Assembly: GCF_902364355.1 (NCBI RefSeq)
Contig: NZ_CABJDK010000002.1
Location: forward strand, 1-64,000
Origin: Collinsella aerofaciens
GTDB lineage: Bacteria; Actinomycetota; Coriobacteriia; Coriobacteriales; Coriobacteriaceae
Length of the DNA: 64,000 nt
Reading direction: 5' to 3'
Below, piece by piece: positions 15,661 to 26,728 of the stretch. The position numbers and the translations under genes were made by a program. The stretch's first letter is position 1, and each line of letters opens with the position of its first letter. The notes below the pieces were generated by a model. The model saw only the letters and a list, made by a program, of their open reading frames with translations, searched no databases and was not told the origin of the DNA.

Positions 15661-16521
15661 ATGAATCCCATTACCATGAAACTCGTCGTCGATGATCTGA
15701 TTCTGCAGGCTCTGCGCGAGGACATTACATTTGAGGACGTGAGCACGGCGAGCGTGTGCCCCGCGGCGCGCCCCGCCACGGTGGAGCTTATCGCCAAGGC
15801 CGATGGCATCATCGCCGGCTTGGACGTGTTTGCCCGCACCTTTGAGCTGCTGGATCCGCAGAGCTCCGTGTTGTTCGATGTCGCGGACGGCGACGAGGTG
15901 CACGCCGGCGACCACGTGGGCCAGGTACGCGGCGACGCGCGCGTGCTGCTTTCGGGCGAGCGCGTGGCGCTCAACTACCTGCAGCGCATGAGCGGCATCG
16001 CTACTTACACGCATCGGATGGCGGCTGCGCTCGAGGGCACCAAGACCGTGCTTGTCGACACGCGCAAGACCACGCCGGGCATGCGTGTCTTCGAGAAGGC
16101 CGCAGTCGAGATCGGCGGTGGCAGCAACCACCGCTATAACCTGTCGACGGCTGTCATGCTCAAGGACAACCACATCGACGCCGCCGGTGGTGTGACTCGT
16201 GCGATCGAGATGGCACGCGCCCACGCATCGTTTACCACGACGGTCGAGATTGAGTGCGAGAACCTGGACATGGTGCGCGAGGCCGTGGATGCTGGCGCCG
16301 ATATCATCATGTTCGACAACATGACCCACGATGACATGGCTGCCGCGATTGAGCTTATCGCCGGCCGCGCCAAGACCGAGTGCTCGGGCAACGTGGATGC
16401 CAGCAATATCCGTGCTCTGGCCGATCTGGGCGTCGACTTTATTAGCTCGGGAGCGCTGACGCACTCTGCGCCGATTCTCGATCTCTCGCTTAAGCACCTG
16501 CGTCTGCTGGACGGTAAATAA
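15661..16521 (+). CDS. nadC: Nicotinate-nucleotide pyrophosphorylase (286 aa)
   Basis: NadC converts quinolinate and PRPP to nicotinate mononucleotide with release of CO2. Family motifs: LREDITFEDVST near the start, ERVALNYLQRMSGIAT, the phosphate-binding VDTRKTTPGMR, the GGGSNHRYNL segment, MLKDNHI, the EIECEN acidic site, FDNMT and the C-terminal SGALTHSA. ATG at 15661 lies three bases after the nadB stop, with GAGGAG inside the nadB end. Its stop overlaps the niaR start (TAATG). Confidence 0.97.
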   Translation: MNPITMKLVVDDLILQALREDITFEDVSTASVCPAARPATVELIAKADGIIAGLDVFARTFELLDPQSSVLFDVADGDEVHAGDHVGQVRGDARVLLSGERVALNYLQRMSGIATYTHRMAAALEGTKTVLVDTRKTTPGMRVFEKAAVEIGGGSNHRYNLSTAVMLKDNHIDAAGGVTRAIEMARAHASFTTTVEIECENLDMVREAVDAGADIIMFDNMTHDDMAAAIELIAGRAKTECSGNVDASNIRALADLGVDFISSGALTHSAPILDLSLKHLRLLDGK

Positions 16522-17066
16522 TGGACGCCCGCGAGCGTCGCTGTGCCATCATGGGCGTGCTCGAGGGAGCCAAAGGCCCCGTATCGGGCGGTGCGCTTGC
16601 GCGCGAGGTGGGCGTAAGCCGCCAGGTTGTCGTGCAGGACATTGCCTTACTGCGTGCCGATGGGCACGACATCGTGGCCACCAATCGCGGCTACGTGTTG
16701 CAGGAGGCTCCGAGCAGCCCGGCGGTGCCCACGCGTCTGGTCAAGGTGCACCATGGCGTTGAGCAGGCGGGTGATGAGCTCACGAGCATCGTCGACGCAG
16801 GCGGCGCCGTGCTCAACGTGATCGTCAACCACCGCGTGTATGGCAAGATCACGGCCGACCTGGACATCCGCAACCGACGCGATGTCGAGCGCTACCTAGA
16901 GGGCATCGCCAGCGGCAAGAGCTTCCCGCTGCTGACGGTGACCAGCGGCTACCACTTCCATCGCATCGCCGCGGAAGACGAGCAGACCCTCGACGAGATC
17001 GAGGCCATGCTCAAGGAGAAGGGCTACCTTGCCGATTTAATGCCCTACGAGGACGACCTGTCCTAG
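16521..17066 (+). CDS. niaR: Transcriptional repressor NiaR (181 aa)
   Basis: NiaR (YrxA-type) represses NAD-synthesis or niacin-salvage genes when nicotinate is plentiful. The N-terminal HTH_11 domain is seen in GGALAREVGVSRQVVVQDIALLRADG (about residues 22-50). The C-terminal 3H domain has the conserved histidines in VKVHHGVEQ, VNHRVYGKI and the GYHFHRI end. Its start overlaps the nadC stop. The palindrome over the nadA promoter is its probable operator. A terminator follows at 17081. Confidence 0.93.
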   Translation: MDARERRCAIMGVLEGAKGPVSGGALAREVGVSRQVVVQDIALLRADGHDIVATNRGYVLQEAPSSPAVPTRLVKVHHGVEQAGDELTSIVDAGGAVLNVIVNHRVYGKITADLDIRNRRDVERYLEGIASGKSFPLLTVTSGYHFHRIAAEDEQTLDEIEAMLKEKGYLADLMPYEDDLS

Positions 17067-17080
17067 TAACGACGAATGCA

Positions 17081-17118
17081 AAAGGAGGCCTCCGCGGCGA
17101 TGCGGAGGCCTCCTTTTT
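17081..17118. terminator. Bidirectional terminator between niaR and ferredoxin
   Basis: A perfect 15-bp stem (17081-17095 with 17102-17116, core GGAGGCCTCCGC) has TTTTT on the right and AAAA on the left. It can therefore end niaR on the plus strand and the ferredoxin gene on the minus strand. Confidence 0.88.
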
Positions 17119-17157
17119 GTGCACGGTGTACTTGTGAGTGTGCAAGTGGGGGAGTTG

Positions 17158-17343
17158 TTACTCCTCGACGATCTCGGTGATCGCGCCGGCGGGGCAAGCG
17201 TCCTGGCAAGCGCCACAGGCGACGCAGGAATCCTCGTCAGCGACGGTAGCGACGTCCTGGAGCTCCAGAACGCCAGCGGGGCAGGAGTCGACGCAAACGC
17301 CACAAGCGATGCACTCGTCGGCATCAATTACGGGATGAGCCAT
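17158..17343 (-). CDS. 2[4Fe-4S] ferredoxin (61 aa)
   Basis: A small electron carrier with two bacterial-type [4Fe-4S] motifs: CIACGVCVDSCPAG (about residue 12) and CVACGACQDACPAG (about residue 40). Internal twofold symmetry and length fit clostridial-type ferredoxins. ATG at 17343 is preceded by GAGAGG; the frame is open upstream to 17409 but that part shares nothing with the family. TTGCAA (17427-17432) and AACATA (17405-17410), read on the minus strand with 16 bp between, give a candidate promoter. Partners are not evident; pyruvate or hydrogenase metabolism is likely. Confidence 0.93.
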   Translation of the reverse strand: MAHPVIDADECIACGVCVDSCPAGVLELQDVATVADEDSCVACGACQDACPAGAITEIVEE

Positions 17344-17567
17344 GGTAGTTTCCTCTCTGTTGACCGACGCTACAGGCGATGCGCGTCGGTTTGATTCGGG
17401 CAAAAACATACCACGGGAGCGACCGTTTGCAATACCCTCTGGCCGGCATCTTCATACCGTTCGCCGAGTATGCCAAGGTTTACTAAAAAACGCGCAGGTG
17501 GGGCCGTTGAGCTGCGCAAATGTTAGCTATAGGTGACTTGTAATATTGACCTATTGAGCGCGCCTGC

Positions 17568-17737
17568 GGAAAGGGCATCCCGTTATTTGGCCGAAAACCG
17601 GGTCGCAGTTTCCGGTTGGGCCCGCTAGCGGAAACTGCGACCCGGTATCAGCTCTCAAAACGGGATACGGTTTCCGGTTGAGCCTTCAGACGGAAACTGC
17701 GACCCGGAATCCACGCTCAAACCGGGATGCGCTTGCC
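17568..17737. repeat. Alternating 14-mer array 2 (6 units)
   Basis: Units start at 17568(-), 17600(+), 17630(-), 17662(+), 17692(-) and 17724(+), for example GGGTCGCAGTTTCC and its inverse. Spacers are 18, 16, 18, 16 and 18 nt, exactly the rhythm of arrays 1 and 3. It occupies the divergent gap between the ferredoxin gene and dnaK, upstream of the heat-shock block. The rest of this 658-bp gap holds the ferredoxin promoter and, at about 17531-17556, a weak ATAGGT/ACCTAT inverted pair. Confidence 0.82.
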
Positions 17738-17865
17738 GCAAGACGGCCCCCAGGCACCCCCGGACGCAAACCTCAGCCATCTCTACATAGATCTCAATAG
17801 ATTTTCCGAGAACTCAAATAGCGCTTCTACCTGCGCTTTTACGAACCTAAACTCTCAGCAATAAG

Positions 17866-17900
17866 AAATCTTATATGAATTGACTTAGATTTTGTATATT
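17866..17900 (+). promoter_or_regulatory. Heat-shock control block upstream of dnaK (probable HspR site)
   Basis: AAATCTTATAT and GACTTAGATTT face each other as an inverted pair, followed by GTATATT. The same arrangement occurs before clpB at 26891-26926. Little else in the two leaders is similar. It resembles a diverged HAIR-type site rather than the CTTGAGT-N7-ACTCAAG consensus. The TATATT/TATAAG that follows may be the -10. Confidence 0.65.
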
Positions 17901-18001
17901 CCGGCCCATAAGGGGATACACTACATCCTGAAAGACAAGCCGAAGCGCCGCGCGACAGACCGTCGAGGCGGCGCGAACGCAAAAGAGAGAGGGAATTTCT
18001 A

Positions 18002-19894
<1,893 letters not shown>

Positions 19895-19896
19895 TC

Positions 19897-20739
19897 ATGT
19901 CCGCCCGTAAAGCTCGCACGGAGGCGGCCGCCGCTGGCGCTGCCCCCGTTGACTCTGAGGAGAAGGACGTGAAGATTCCCGTAGAGGCCGCAGACGATAC
20001 CGAGGCCTGTGAGGCCCCGGCCGCCGAGGCTGCCGAGAACCAGGTAGAGGATTGCAACAAGGAGGCGACGATGACCGAGGACGAGATGGTGGAAGCCGCT
20101 ATCCGCGCCGGTGAGGAAGCCGCCGACAACGACTTTAAGCTCAAGTTCGAGCAGGCCCAGAAGGAGCTTGCCGACGTGCGTAGCGAGCTCGATGCTGCGG
20201 CAGAGGCTCAGAAGGCCGCCGAGGACAAGGCGAAGGACGCCACCGAGCGCACCGCCCGTCTACAGGCCGACTGGGAGAACTTCCGTCGCCGCACCGCCAA
20301 TGAGCGTATCGCCGAGCGCGAGCGCGCGACCGAGAAGCTTGTCACCGCGCTGTTGCCGGTGATTGACGATATCGAGCGTGCAATCGACCATGCCCGTAGC
20401 CAGGAGCTTTCCGACGACTTTAAGCAGTTCGTCGATGGCGTCGACGCGGTGCATGCCAAGCTGCTCGATGTGTTTGCGCACGAGGGCGTTGAGCCCATCG
20501 ATCCCAAGGGCGAGGCGTTCGATCCGCTCGAGCATCAGGCTGTGGGTCGCGTCGAGGACGCATCGCAGTACGACGAGACCGTCAACGATGTGTACCAGAA
20601 GGGCTACCGCATGGCGGACCGCATCCTGCGTTCCGCGATGGTGACGGTGACCTACGGTGGCGAGAAGCGCCCCGCACCGGAGCCCGAAGCGGCGCCCGAG
20701 GATGCTGCGGCCGATACGGCCGAGAGCACCGAGGAGTAA
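19897..20739 (+). CDS. grpE: Nucleotide exchange factor GrpE (280 aa; alternative start at 20071)
   Basis: GrpE releases ADP from DnaK. After an acidic, Ala-rich N-terminus comes a long coiled coil (about residues 75-135: LKFEQAQKELADVRSELDA) and then the family core: RLQADWENFRRRTANER, LLPVIDDIERAI, PKGEAFDPLEHQAV, and the C-terminal beta domain (QKGYRMADRILRSAMVTV). The ATG at 19897, two bases after dnaK, has only a weak GAGG. An in-frame ATG at 20071 has a strong AAGGAGG at ideal spacing and would give 222 residues, nearer the family norm. Either or both may be used. Confidence 0.93.
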   Translation: MSARKARTEAAAAGAAPVDSEEKDVKIPVEAADDTEACEAPAAEAAENQVEDCNKEATMTEDEMVEAAIRAGEEAADNDFKLKFEQAQKELADVRSELDAAAEAQKAAEDKAKDATERTARLQADWENFRRRTANERIAERERATEKLVTALLPVIDDIERAIDHARSQELSDDFKQFVDGVDAVHAKLLDVFAHEGVEPIDPKGEAFDPLEHQAVGRVEDASQYDETVNDVYQKGYRMADRILRSAMVTVTYGGEKRPAPEPEAAPEDAAADTAESTEE

Positions 20740-20744
20740 TTGAG

Positions 20745-20778
20745 AAGGGCCCCGGGGCAACACCCGGGGCCCTTTCTG
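20745..20778 (+). terminator. Terminator between grpE and dnaJ
   Basis: A 12-bp GC-rich stem (20745-20756 with 20763-20774, AAGGGCCCCGGG) and a 6-nt loop, followed by TTTCT. Expected to cut read-through so that dnaJ and hspR are made at lower level than dnaK and grpE. Confidence 0.75.
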
Positions 20779-20847
20779 GCCTAGTGCCATATGAAAACAT
20801 GAGCCGTCGTCTGCATGGGCGGCGGACGTAACAGGAGAGGAGCTACG

Positions 20848-21813
20848 ATGGCTGCAGGCAAAACCTTCTATGACATCCTGGGCGTATCCAAGAGCGCCTC
20901 CGACAAAGAGATCAAGAGCGCGTTTCGCAAGCTCGCGCAAAAATATCACCCCGATGCCGGCGGCGACGAGGCCAAGTTTAAGGAGATCAGCGAGGCCTAC
21001 GAGACGCTTTCGGACGAGAAGAAGCGCAAAGAGTACGACCAGATGCTCATGTTCGGCGGCATGCCGGGCGCGGGCGGCGCGTATGGCGGCGGCTACGGTG
21101 CCGGCGCGGGCGCCAGCGGCTGGGGCGATATCTTCGACAGCATCTTCAGCGGCAATGGCGCCTGGGGTAGCGATTGGGGCTCGGGCTTTGCCGGGGCTGC
21201 GGGCGCTGCCGGTGCCGGCGCGGGTCGCAGCCGCGCTCGCAAGGGCGGCGACCTATCGCTGACCGTCGATGTGACGGCCGAGGACGCGTTTCGCGGCGTG
21301 ACGCACAAGGTCACCTATCGCATTCCCTCGACAGGCGAGCAGCAGACCATCACGGTCTCGGTGCCCGCGGGCGCGGTCGATGGCGGCAAGCTACGCTACA
21401 AGCGTCGCGGCGAGTATGGCGTTGCGGGTGGCGAGCGCGGCGACCTGGTCGTGACCACGCATGTGGAGGAGCACCCGCTGTTCAAGCGCAAAGGCGCCGA
21501 CGTGACCATGGAGGTACCGGTCTCGGTCTACGAGGCGGCGCTCGGCTGCACGGTGGACGTGCCCACACCCGGCGGTGCGACGGTCCGTTTGAAAGTGCCC
21601 GCGGGTACCCAGACGGGCAAGAAGTTCCGCTTTAAGGAGATGGGAGCGCCCGACGTTAAGCACCGTGGCCGTACGGGCGCGCTGCTCGTCGAGATCAAGG
21701 TGCAGGTCCCCACGAACCTATCCGATGACGAGCGCGATGCCATGACCAAGCTGCGCGAGGCCGACACGCGCGATTATCGCGAGAAGGTCAACCGTTACAA
21801 GGCGACGTACTAG
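20848..21813 (+). CDS. dnaJ: J-domain chaperone, DnaJ type without zinc finger (321 aa)
   Basis: Co-chaperone that stimulates DnaK ATPase. The J domain (residues 6-70) has [24 protein letters not shown] and the essential HPD in KYHPDAGG. A Gly-rich linker follows (about 75-135, [15 protein letters not shown]). The two C-terminal substrate-binding domains are present ([50 protein letters not shown]), but the four CxxCxGxG zinc repeats of classical DnaJ are absent, as in CbpA-type proteins. ATG at 20848 has AGGAGAGGAG upstream. Followed by hspR. Confidence 0.93.
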   Translation: MAAGKTFYDILGVSKSASDKEIKSAFRKLAQKYHPDAGGDEAKFKEISEAYETLSDEKKRKEYDQMLMFGGMPGAGGAYGGGYGAGAGASGWGDIFDSIFSGNGAWGSDWGSGFAGAAGAAGAGAGRSRARKGGDLSLTVDVTAEDAFRGVTHKVTYRIPSTGEQQTITVSVPAGAVDGGKLRYKRRGEYGVAGGERGDLVVTTHVEEHPLFKRKGADVTMEVPVSVYEAALGCTVDVPTPGGATVRLKVPAGTQTGKKFRFKEMGAPDVKHRGRTGALLVEIKVQVPTNLSDDERDAMTKLREADTRDYREKVNRYKATY

Positions 21814-21885
21814 GGCGGTCGTGGCGCACACCCGCGCCCGCGGGCTTATGATGGACGATAACGAGACGGAAAGGGGTCAGGTAGC

Positions 21886-22302
21886 ATGGCCGAGGACAAT
21901 AGGAATAAACCGCTGTACATGATCAGCGTGGCGGCCGAGTTGACCGGCATGCATCCGCAGACTCTGCGCGTCTACGAGTCCAAGGGCCTGGTGAACCCCC
22001 AGCGCTCGGGCGGCAACACGCGTCTGTATTCGCGTGCCGATATCGAGCGCCTGGAGCTCATCAACCAGCTGACTGACGAGGGCATCAACCTTGCCGGCGT
22101 GGTGCGCATCCTCGATATGAAGGAGCGTGCCGAGGAGCGCGAGCGCGAGAACGAAAAACTCCGCGCACGCGTGCGCCAGCTCGAGGACGAGCTGCACGAG
22201 TACAAGATGCAGAAGAAGATCACCGCCCTGGCCCCGCGCGACGGCTCGGTCAACCCCGAGCAAGTCATGCGCAAACTGCTGGGCACGGGCGGCGACCTGT
22301 AG
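21886..22302 (+). CDS. hspR: Heat-shock repressor HspR, MerR family (138 aa)
   Basis: In actinobacteria HspR represses dnaK and clpB with DnaK as co-repressor. The MerR-type winged helix is clear: YMISVAAELTGMHPQTLRVYE, then SKGLVNPQRSGGNTRLYSRADIERL (about residues 8-60). A long coiled coil (about 85-115, KERAEERERENEKLRARV) provides dimerisation, and a short basic tail follows. GGGGTCAGGTAGC precedes the ATG. The shared blocks at 17866 and 26891 are its probable operators. Confidence 0.92.
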   Translation: MAEDNRNKPLYMISVAAELTGMHPQTLRVYESKGLVNPQRSGGNTRLYSRADIERLELINQLTDEGINLAGVVRILDMKERAEERERENEKLRARVRQLEDELHEYKMQKKITALAPRDGSVNPEQVMRKLLGTGGDL

Positions 22303-22305
22303 GCA

Positions 22306-22435
22306 CTCATTGGGGACAGACTTAAATGAGTACCTGCAGAATGAGAGTGGATAATCTCCCGTTTTTTGCCTGTTTGCAGGCTCAAAGTGGGAGATTATCC
22401 ACTCTCGTCATTTGAGCGTCTAAGTCTGCCTCCCC
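22306..22435. repeat. Compound palindrome after hspR
   Basis: Inner arms 22343-22360 and 22389-22406 (core GAGTGGATAATCTCCC) match perfectly over 18 bp. Outer flanks TTGGGGACAGACTTA and its degenerate inverse (TAAGTCTGCCTCCCCA) extend the fold to about 130 bp. It belongs to the GGGGAC palindrome family and lies between hspR and the hydratase gene. Confidence 0.75.
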
Positions 22436-22572
22436 AGGACCTAACTCGTCCTCTGCTTTACTGAGATAAAGTGAACGCAGAGATTCGTAACCCACTCGCA
22501 ACCGTTCTATGGCACGATATTGAACGAATGTATGCTATGCGCCCAAATCTTTTGGGCAGAGTGGGAGACAGT

Positions 22573-24873
22573 ATGGTCAAGCTGTACGAGGACGGCATCT
22601 ACCTGCGCGGCGGCAGCGAGGTTGTGCCTGCGGCCGAGGCTGCCGAGCGCGGTATTACGCAGACACCCGAGGATGCCAAGCGCGGCACCATCGCGTATTC
22701 GATCCTCCAGGCACACAATACGTCGGGCGACCCCGAGGCACTCAAGATTCGCTTCGATGCCATGGCGAGCCACGACATCACCTTTGTCGGCATCATCCAG
22801 ACGGCGCGCGCTTCGGGCATGGAGCAGTTCCCGCTGCCTTACGTGCTCACCAACTGCCATAACTCGCTGTGCGCCGTGGGCGGCACCATCAATGAGGACG
22901 ACCACGTCTTTGGCCTTTCCGCAGCCAAGAAGTACGGCGGCATCTTCGTTCCGCCGCACATCGCCGTCATCCACTCCTTTATGCGCGAGAACTTCGCCGG
23001 TTGCGGCAAGATGATCCTGGGTTCCGACTCGCACACCCGCTATGGTGCCCTGGGTACCATAGCCGTGGGCGAGGGCGGCGGCGAGTTGGCAAAGCAGCTG
23101 CTGCGCGACACCTACGATGTCGCCTATCCCGGCGTCGTGGCCATCTACCTCACGGGCGCCCCGCGCCCCGGCGTCGGCCCGCACGACGTGGCGCTCGCCA
23201 TCATTCGCGCCGTCTTTGCCAAGGGCTACGTCAAGAACAATGTCATGGAGTTTGTGGGCCCGGGCATCGCGAGCATGACGACCGACTACCGCAACGGCGT
23301 TGACGTCATGACCACCGAGACCACCTGCCTGTCGAGCATCTGGGCCACCGACGAGGACACGCACGCGTTTTTGACCATGCACGGCCGCGGCGACGACTAT
23401 CGCGAGCTCAAGCCCGCCGATGTCGCCTACTACGACGGTTGCGTCGAGGTCGACCTGTCGAGCATCAAGCCCATGATCGCACTGCCGTTCCATCCTTCCA
23501 ACGGCTTTGAGATCGACGAGCTCAACGAGAACCTCGAGGACATCCTGCACGAGGTGGAGCTCGAGGCCGCCAAGATCGGCGAGGGCAAGACGCACTTTAG
23601 CCTGCTCGACAAGATCGTCGACGGCAAGCTGCACGTGCAGCAGGGCGTTATCGCCGGCTGCTCGGGCGGCAACTATGACTCCGTGGTCCAGGCTGCCCGC
23701 GTGCTCAAGGGCGCCAATACCGGCTGCGGCGAGTTCTCGCTGTCGGTCTATCCCACGAGCCAGCCCGTGGCGCTCGAACTTATACGCCGCGGCTACATCT
23801 ACGACCTCATGGAGGCCGGCGCAATCGTGCGCACGGCATTCTGCGGCCCGTGCTTCGGCGCCGGCGACACGCCCGCCAACAACGGCCTTTCGATCCGTCA
23901 CACCACGCGCAACTTCCCCAACCGCGAGGGTTCCAAGCCGGGTAATGGCCAGCTGAGCGCCGTGGCCCTGATGGACGCCCGCTCCATTGCGGCAACGGCT
24001 GCCAACGGCGGCGTCCTGACGCCGGCGACCGACCTGCCCGAGGACACTTGGGACGAGGCCTGCGAGTACACCTTTGACGACGCGCCGTACAAGAAGCGCG
24101 TGTACTGGGGCTTTGGCAAGGCGGAGCCTGCCGACGAGCTGGTCGAAGGCCCCAACATCAAGCCGTGGCCCGCGATGGAGCCGCTCGGCGACGACATCCT
24201 GCTCAAGGTTTGCTCCAAGATCATGGACCCGGTCACCACGACCGACGAGCTCATTCCCTCGGGCGAGACGAGCTCCTTCCGCTCCAACCCGCTGGGCCTG
24301 GCTGAGTTTACGCTGAGCCGCCGCGACCCGGCCTACGTGGGTCGCTCCAAGGAGGTCGACGCTGTGGAGAAGCGTCGCGTTGCCGGCGAGTCCGCAGGCG
24401 ACCTGGCGGCGTTCGATGCCGAGCTTGCCGGTGTGTTTGAGGCGCTGGCCGGCGCGGGTGTCGCGGCCGATGCCAAGGCGACCGAGTACGGCTCCATGCT
24501 CTATGCCAAGAAGCCGGGCGACGGTTCTGCCCGCGAGCAGGCTGCGAGCTGCCAGCGCGTAATTGGCGGCCTGGCCAATATCGTCCACGAGTACGCCACC
24601 AAGCGCTATCGCTCCAACGTGATGAACTGGGGCATGGTGCCCTTCCAGATGGAGGCCGAGCCCAACTTTGAGGTGGGCGACTACGTCTTTGTGCCGGGCA
24701 TCCGTGCCGCGCTCGATGGCGACCTAAAGGACATCGCCGCCTACGTGGTGCGCGCCGACGGTGCTGTTGAGCAGATTGAGCTCTACATTGCCGACATGAC
24801 GGCAGAGGAGCGTGCCATCGTCAAGGCCGGCTGCCTGATCAACTACAACAAGTTCAAGGCCGCTGCCGAGTAG
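22573..24873 (+). CDS. Aconitase-superfamily hydratase, YbhJ-like (766 aa)
   Basis: An iron-sulfur (de)hydratase related to aconitase; the nearest named type I can place is E. coli YbhJ, a putative hydratase of unknown substrate. Motifs: [48 protein letters not shown] (cluster Cys), and [15 protein letters not shown] (further cluster Cys), then RNFPNREG, the [13 protein letters not shown] segment and a C-terminal swivel domain (VGDYVFVPG). The ATG at 22573 has GGGAGA 6 nt upstream; an open frame from GTG 22471 adds 34 residues without family resemblance. It stands alone between two palindromes. A role in organic-acid metabolism is inferred. Confidence 0.85.
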   Translation: MVKLYEDGIYLRGGSEVVPAAEAAERGITQTPEDAKRGTIAYSILQAHNTSGDPEALKIRFDAMASHDITFVGIIQTARASGMEQFPLPYVLTNCHNSLCAVGGTINEDDHVFGLSAAKKYGGIFVPPHIAVIHSFMRENFAGCGKMILGSDSHTRYGALGTIAVGEGGGELAKQLLRDTYDVAYPGVVAIYLTGAPRPGVGPHDVALAIIRAVFAKGYVKNNVMEFVGPGIASMTTDYRNGVDVMTTETTCLSSIWATDEDTHAFLTMHGRGDDYRELKPADVAYYDGCVEVDLSSIKPMIALPFHPSNGFEIDELNENLEDILHEVELEAAKIGEGKTHFSLLDKIVDGKLHVQQGVIAGCSGGNYDSVVQAARVLKGANTGCGEFSLSVYPTSQPVALELIRRGYIYDLMEAGAIVRTAFCGPCFGAGDTPANNGLSIRHTTRNFPNREGSKPGNGQLSAVALMDARSIAATAANGGVLTPATDLPEDTWDEACEYTFDDAPYKKRVYWGFGKAEPADELVEGPNIKPWPAMEPLGDDILLKVCSKIMDPVTTTDELIPSGETSSFRSNPLGLAEFTLSRRDPAYVGRSKEVDAVEKRRVAGESAGDLAAFDAELAGVFEALAGAGVAADAKATEYGSMLYAKKPGDGSAREQAASCQRVIGGLANIVHEYATKRYRSNVMNWGMVPFQMEAEPNFEVGDYVFVPGIRAALDGDLKDIAAYVVRADGAVEQIELYIADMTAEERAIVKAGCLINYNKFKAAAE

Positions 24874-24889
24874 CGCACTTAATTGTCCG

Positions 24890-24961
24890 CCCGGGGCTTA
24901 CCCTTTCCCGCCCGCTCACGCGCTTCGCGAGGGCCGCGTTCGGGAAAGGGTAAGCCCCGGG
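24890..24961. terminator. 21-bp perfect hairpin after the hydratase gene
   Basis: Arms 24890-24910 and 24941-24961 (core GGGGCTTACCCTTTCCCG) are perfect complements with a 30-nt loop that has an internal GCGCTTCGCG hairpin. No strong U-tract follows. It may terminate or protect the hydratase mRNA. Confidence 0.65.
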
Positions 24962-25057
24962 CTACATTTCTGCGTTCTCGTTGGGTCTTGAGGGACGCTA
25001 ATAAATAGACTTGCTTGATGCCGCCTCTGTTATCGGGGCGGCTTCTTTTTGTTGAAA

Positions 25058-25092
25058 ACCACCACAAAGGGGGCAGGCACCTTTGTGGTGGT
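25058..25092. repeat. ACCACCACAAAGG palindrome, copy 1
   Basis: The arms ACCACCACAAAGG and CCTTTGTGGTGGT enclose GGGCAGGCA. Nearly identical copies lie at 25925-25959 and 26729-26763, flanking two envelope-protein genes. Confidence 0.85.
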
Positions 25093-25145
25093 GGGGACGA
25101 GCTCGATGCTGTTGTGATCGTTGAGCGGCATGTTAATGGGCGGCT

Positions 25146-25814
25146 CTACAGAATTTCATCTGGGCTGGCGGGTTTGGTTGTTTTGGGGATGCCGAGTTTG
25201 GATGACGCGAAATCGTCAACATTGTCCTTAATTCCGTCTTTGGTGTAGACAGTGACCATATAGGTGCTGTGTCCGAATTCGCCCTTGTCGCGTGTTGCCC
25301 AGGCATCCCAGTAGGCGGCCCCGTTTCGCCCTTTGATTTTTCCGACACGGCGGAGTTCTGTTCGCTTTAATTTCTGGTTGCTATAGATGGTTCGACCGGC
25401 CTCCTCGGTGAGCCCGCACTGTCCAAGCATCTTGTCGAGGACTTGGTTCATGTGGCGCTCATCGGTGTTTGGTGCGTAGTCGTAGGCGAGGGTGATGAAG
25501 TCGAGTGGCTGGTCGTCGATTAGATAGTTTAGCGTCTGAGGTCCAAGGCAGAAATAGGGGGAGCATCCGTCGATCTGACCGAGCAGTGGCAACTTTGACT
25601 GCCAACTTCCGGTGGGAATTCCATCTTCGTAAAACACGCCGCGACAGATAAAGGAGAGCGAGGTGGCACGCGAGCCGGCGTCGACCATTCCGCATAAATC
25701 GAAGGGCGAGGTGATACCAAGGGAAAAGGGCGTGATGACGATAAGGAAGAGCATCACGATGGGTATGGCGAGAATGGCGATGACGTTGCGACCGGTGGAA
25801 TGAGGCGGCTTCAT
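25146..25814 (-). CDS. Membrane-anchored protein, function unknown (222 aa)
   Basis: No known family. A short cytosolic tail is followed by one membrane anchor (VIAILAIPIVMLFLIVITPF, about residues 11-30). A mostly extracytoplasmic domain with cysteines (FDLCGMVD, FICRGVF, GCSPYFCLG, GQCGL) follows, so disulfides are possible. ATG at 25814 has GGAGC upstream. It is divergent from the gene at 26049 and the two share a general layout (membrane anchor, domain of about 190 residues, cysteines), so they may be distant paralogues. Confidence 0.6.
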   Translation of the reverse strand: MKPPHSTGRNVIAILAIPIVMLFLIVITPFSLGITSPFDLCGMVDAGSRATSLSFICRGVFYEDGIPTGSWQSKLPLLGQIDGCSPYFCLGPQTLNYLIDDQPLDFITLAYDYAPNTDERHMNQVLDKMLGQCGLTEEAGRTIYSNQKLKRTELRRVGKIKGRNGAAYWDAWATRDKGEFGHSTYMVTVYTKDGIKDNVDDFASSKLGIPKTTKPASPDEIL

Positions 25815-25924
25815 ATGCGCTCCTCGAGACAAAGATCTGTTGAGGATAGGCAGAAATGGATATGTTCAGAGAGCAATTCAAGTTTAATCTCATTGCGCGA
25901 GATGGTCGACCGTTAGCGTCGAAA

Positions 25925-25959
25925 ACCACCACAAAGGTGCCTGTCCCCTTTGTGGTGGT
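25925..25959. repeat. ACCACCACAAAGG palindrome, copy 2
   Basis: Same arms as copy 1, with the loop GTGCCTGTC, i.e. the loop in opposite orientation. It lies between the two divergent envelope-protein genes. Confidence 0.85.
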
Positions 25960-26048
25960 GAGGAGCGCGCGGCTTCTTTTGGTAATAGTGTTAGCTGGCG
26001 GTATCATTAGTGCAGGTGGCGAAGGTTTGCATTGTGGGGTGTTTTGCC

Positions 26049-26720
26049 GTGAGCCGTTCTGCCCGTATTGGATTGATTGTCTTGGCGCTTGCGATCGCTG
26101 TGGTTGGCGCGGGCGCTGTCGGTATGGCATTTCTACCTGCTGCGGTGACGGAGCCGGTGGTCAAGCCTGTGACTCAATCTGTCGAACTTCTGACCGGCGA
26201 CGACAAGCCCGAGACCATTACCGTTGATTTTGATGAGCAGCCGGCTGTGCTGGGTATTAGCAATTATCCGCGTATTCAGCTTGGGGCCATGCGCTATACC
26301 ACGGATACAAGCCTGATCGATAGGGCGTCCGAGCTACTCAAGGGCAAAACATTTAAGCGTTGGTACGGATATGCGTCCTATCGGGCAAAAGCGAACGACA
26401 TGGTTGGCGGATGCCACTCGTCCATCGAGCTGGACACTGCAAACGGCGCAAAGTTATGTGATGTCTCGTACGATCCGGGCTACGAGGGCAATGAGGGTCC
26501 GGGCATCTACATCATGGACGGCGATGTCGCCTATGTCATGGAGGGCGACCAGACCGAGCTCAACGATTTTATGGGTCAGTGTATCCAAGATGCCTATAAA
26601 CAGACCTGCTTGCCTGACCCGCAGACTGCACGCGATAGTGGGTCTGCCCGTACATGGCTGTTCGAGGATGAGATGCCCTGGACCGTCGAATCGGGAAGTA
26701 CGGGTTCGGCGAAGGAGTAG
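26049..26720 (+). CDS. Membrane-anchored protein, function unknown (223 aa)
   Basis: An N-terminal anchor (ARIGLIVLALAIAVVGAGAVGMAFL) is followed by an extracytoplasmic domain with three cysteines (GGCHSS, KLCDVS, GQCIQ) and a tail ending GSTGSAKE. GTG at 26049 has TGGGGTG upstream; an earlier GTG at 26010 is possible and adds 13 residues. Function unknown. The size, anchor and position opposite the gene at 25146 suggest related proteins. Confidence 0.58.
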   Translation: MSRSARIGLIVLALAIAVVGAGAVGMAFLPAAVTEPVVKPVTQSVELLTGDDKPETITVDFDEQPAVLGISNYPRIQLGAMRYTTDTSLIDRASELLKGKTFKRWYGYASYRAKANDMVGGCHSSIELDTANGAKLCDVSYDPGYEGNEGPGIYIMDGDVAYVMEGDQTELNDFMGQCIQDAYKQTCLPDPQTARDSGSARTWLFEDEMPWTVESGSTGSAKE

Positions 26721-26728
26721 AGACCGCG

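Noticed and set aside
17880..17900. TTGACT with TATATT as -35/-10 of dnaK
   Set aside because: Only 9 bp separate them, too short for a sigma-70 promoter; the block is better read as an operator with a TATA box.
22507..24588. Long open frame antisense to the hydratase gene (693 codons)
   Set aside because: A GC-rich shadow: no motif, no ribosome-binding site, and the opposite strand encodes a clear aconitase-family protein. The same applies to long antisense frames opposite clpB (27022-29067), the flavoprotein (35221-37368), dnaK (17999-19549) and pknB (43072-45057).
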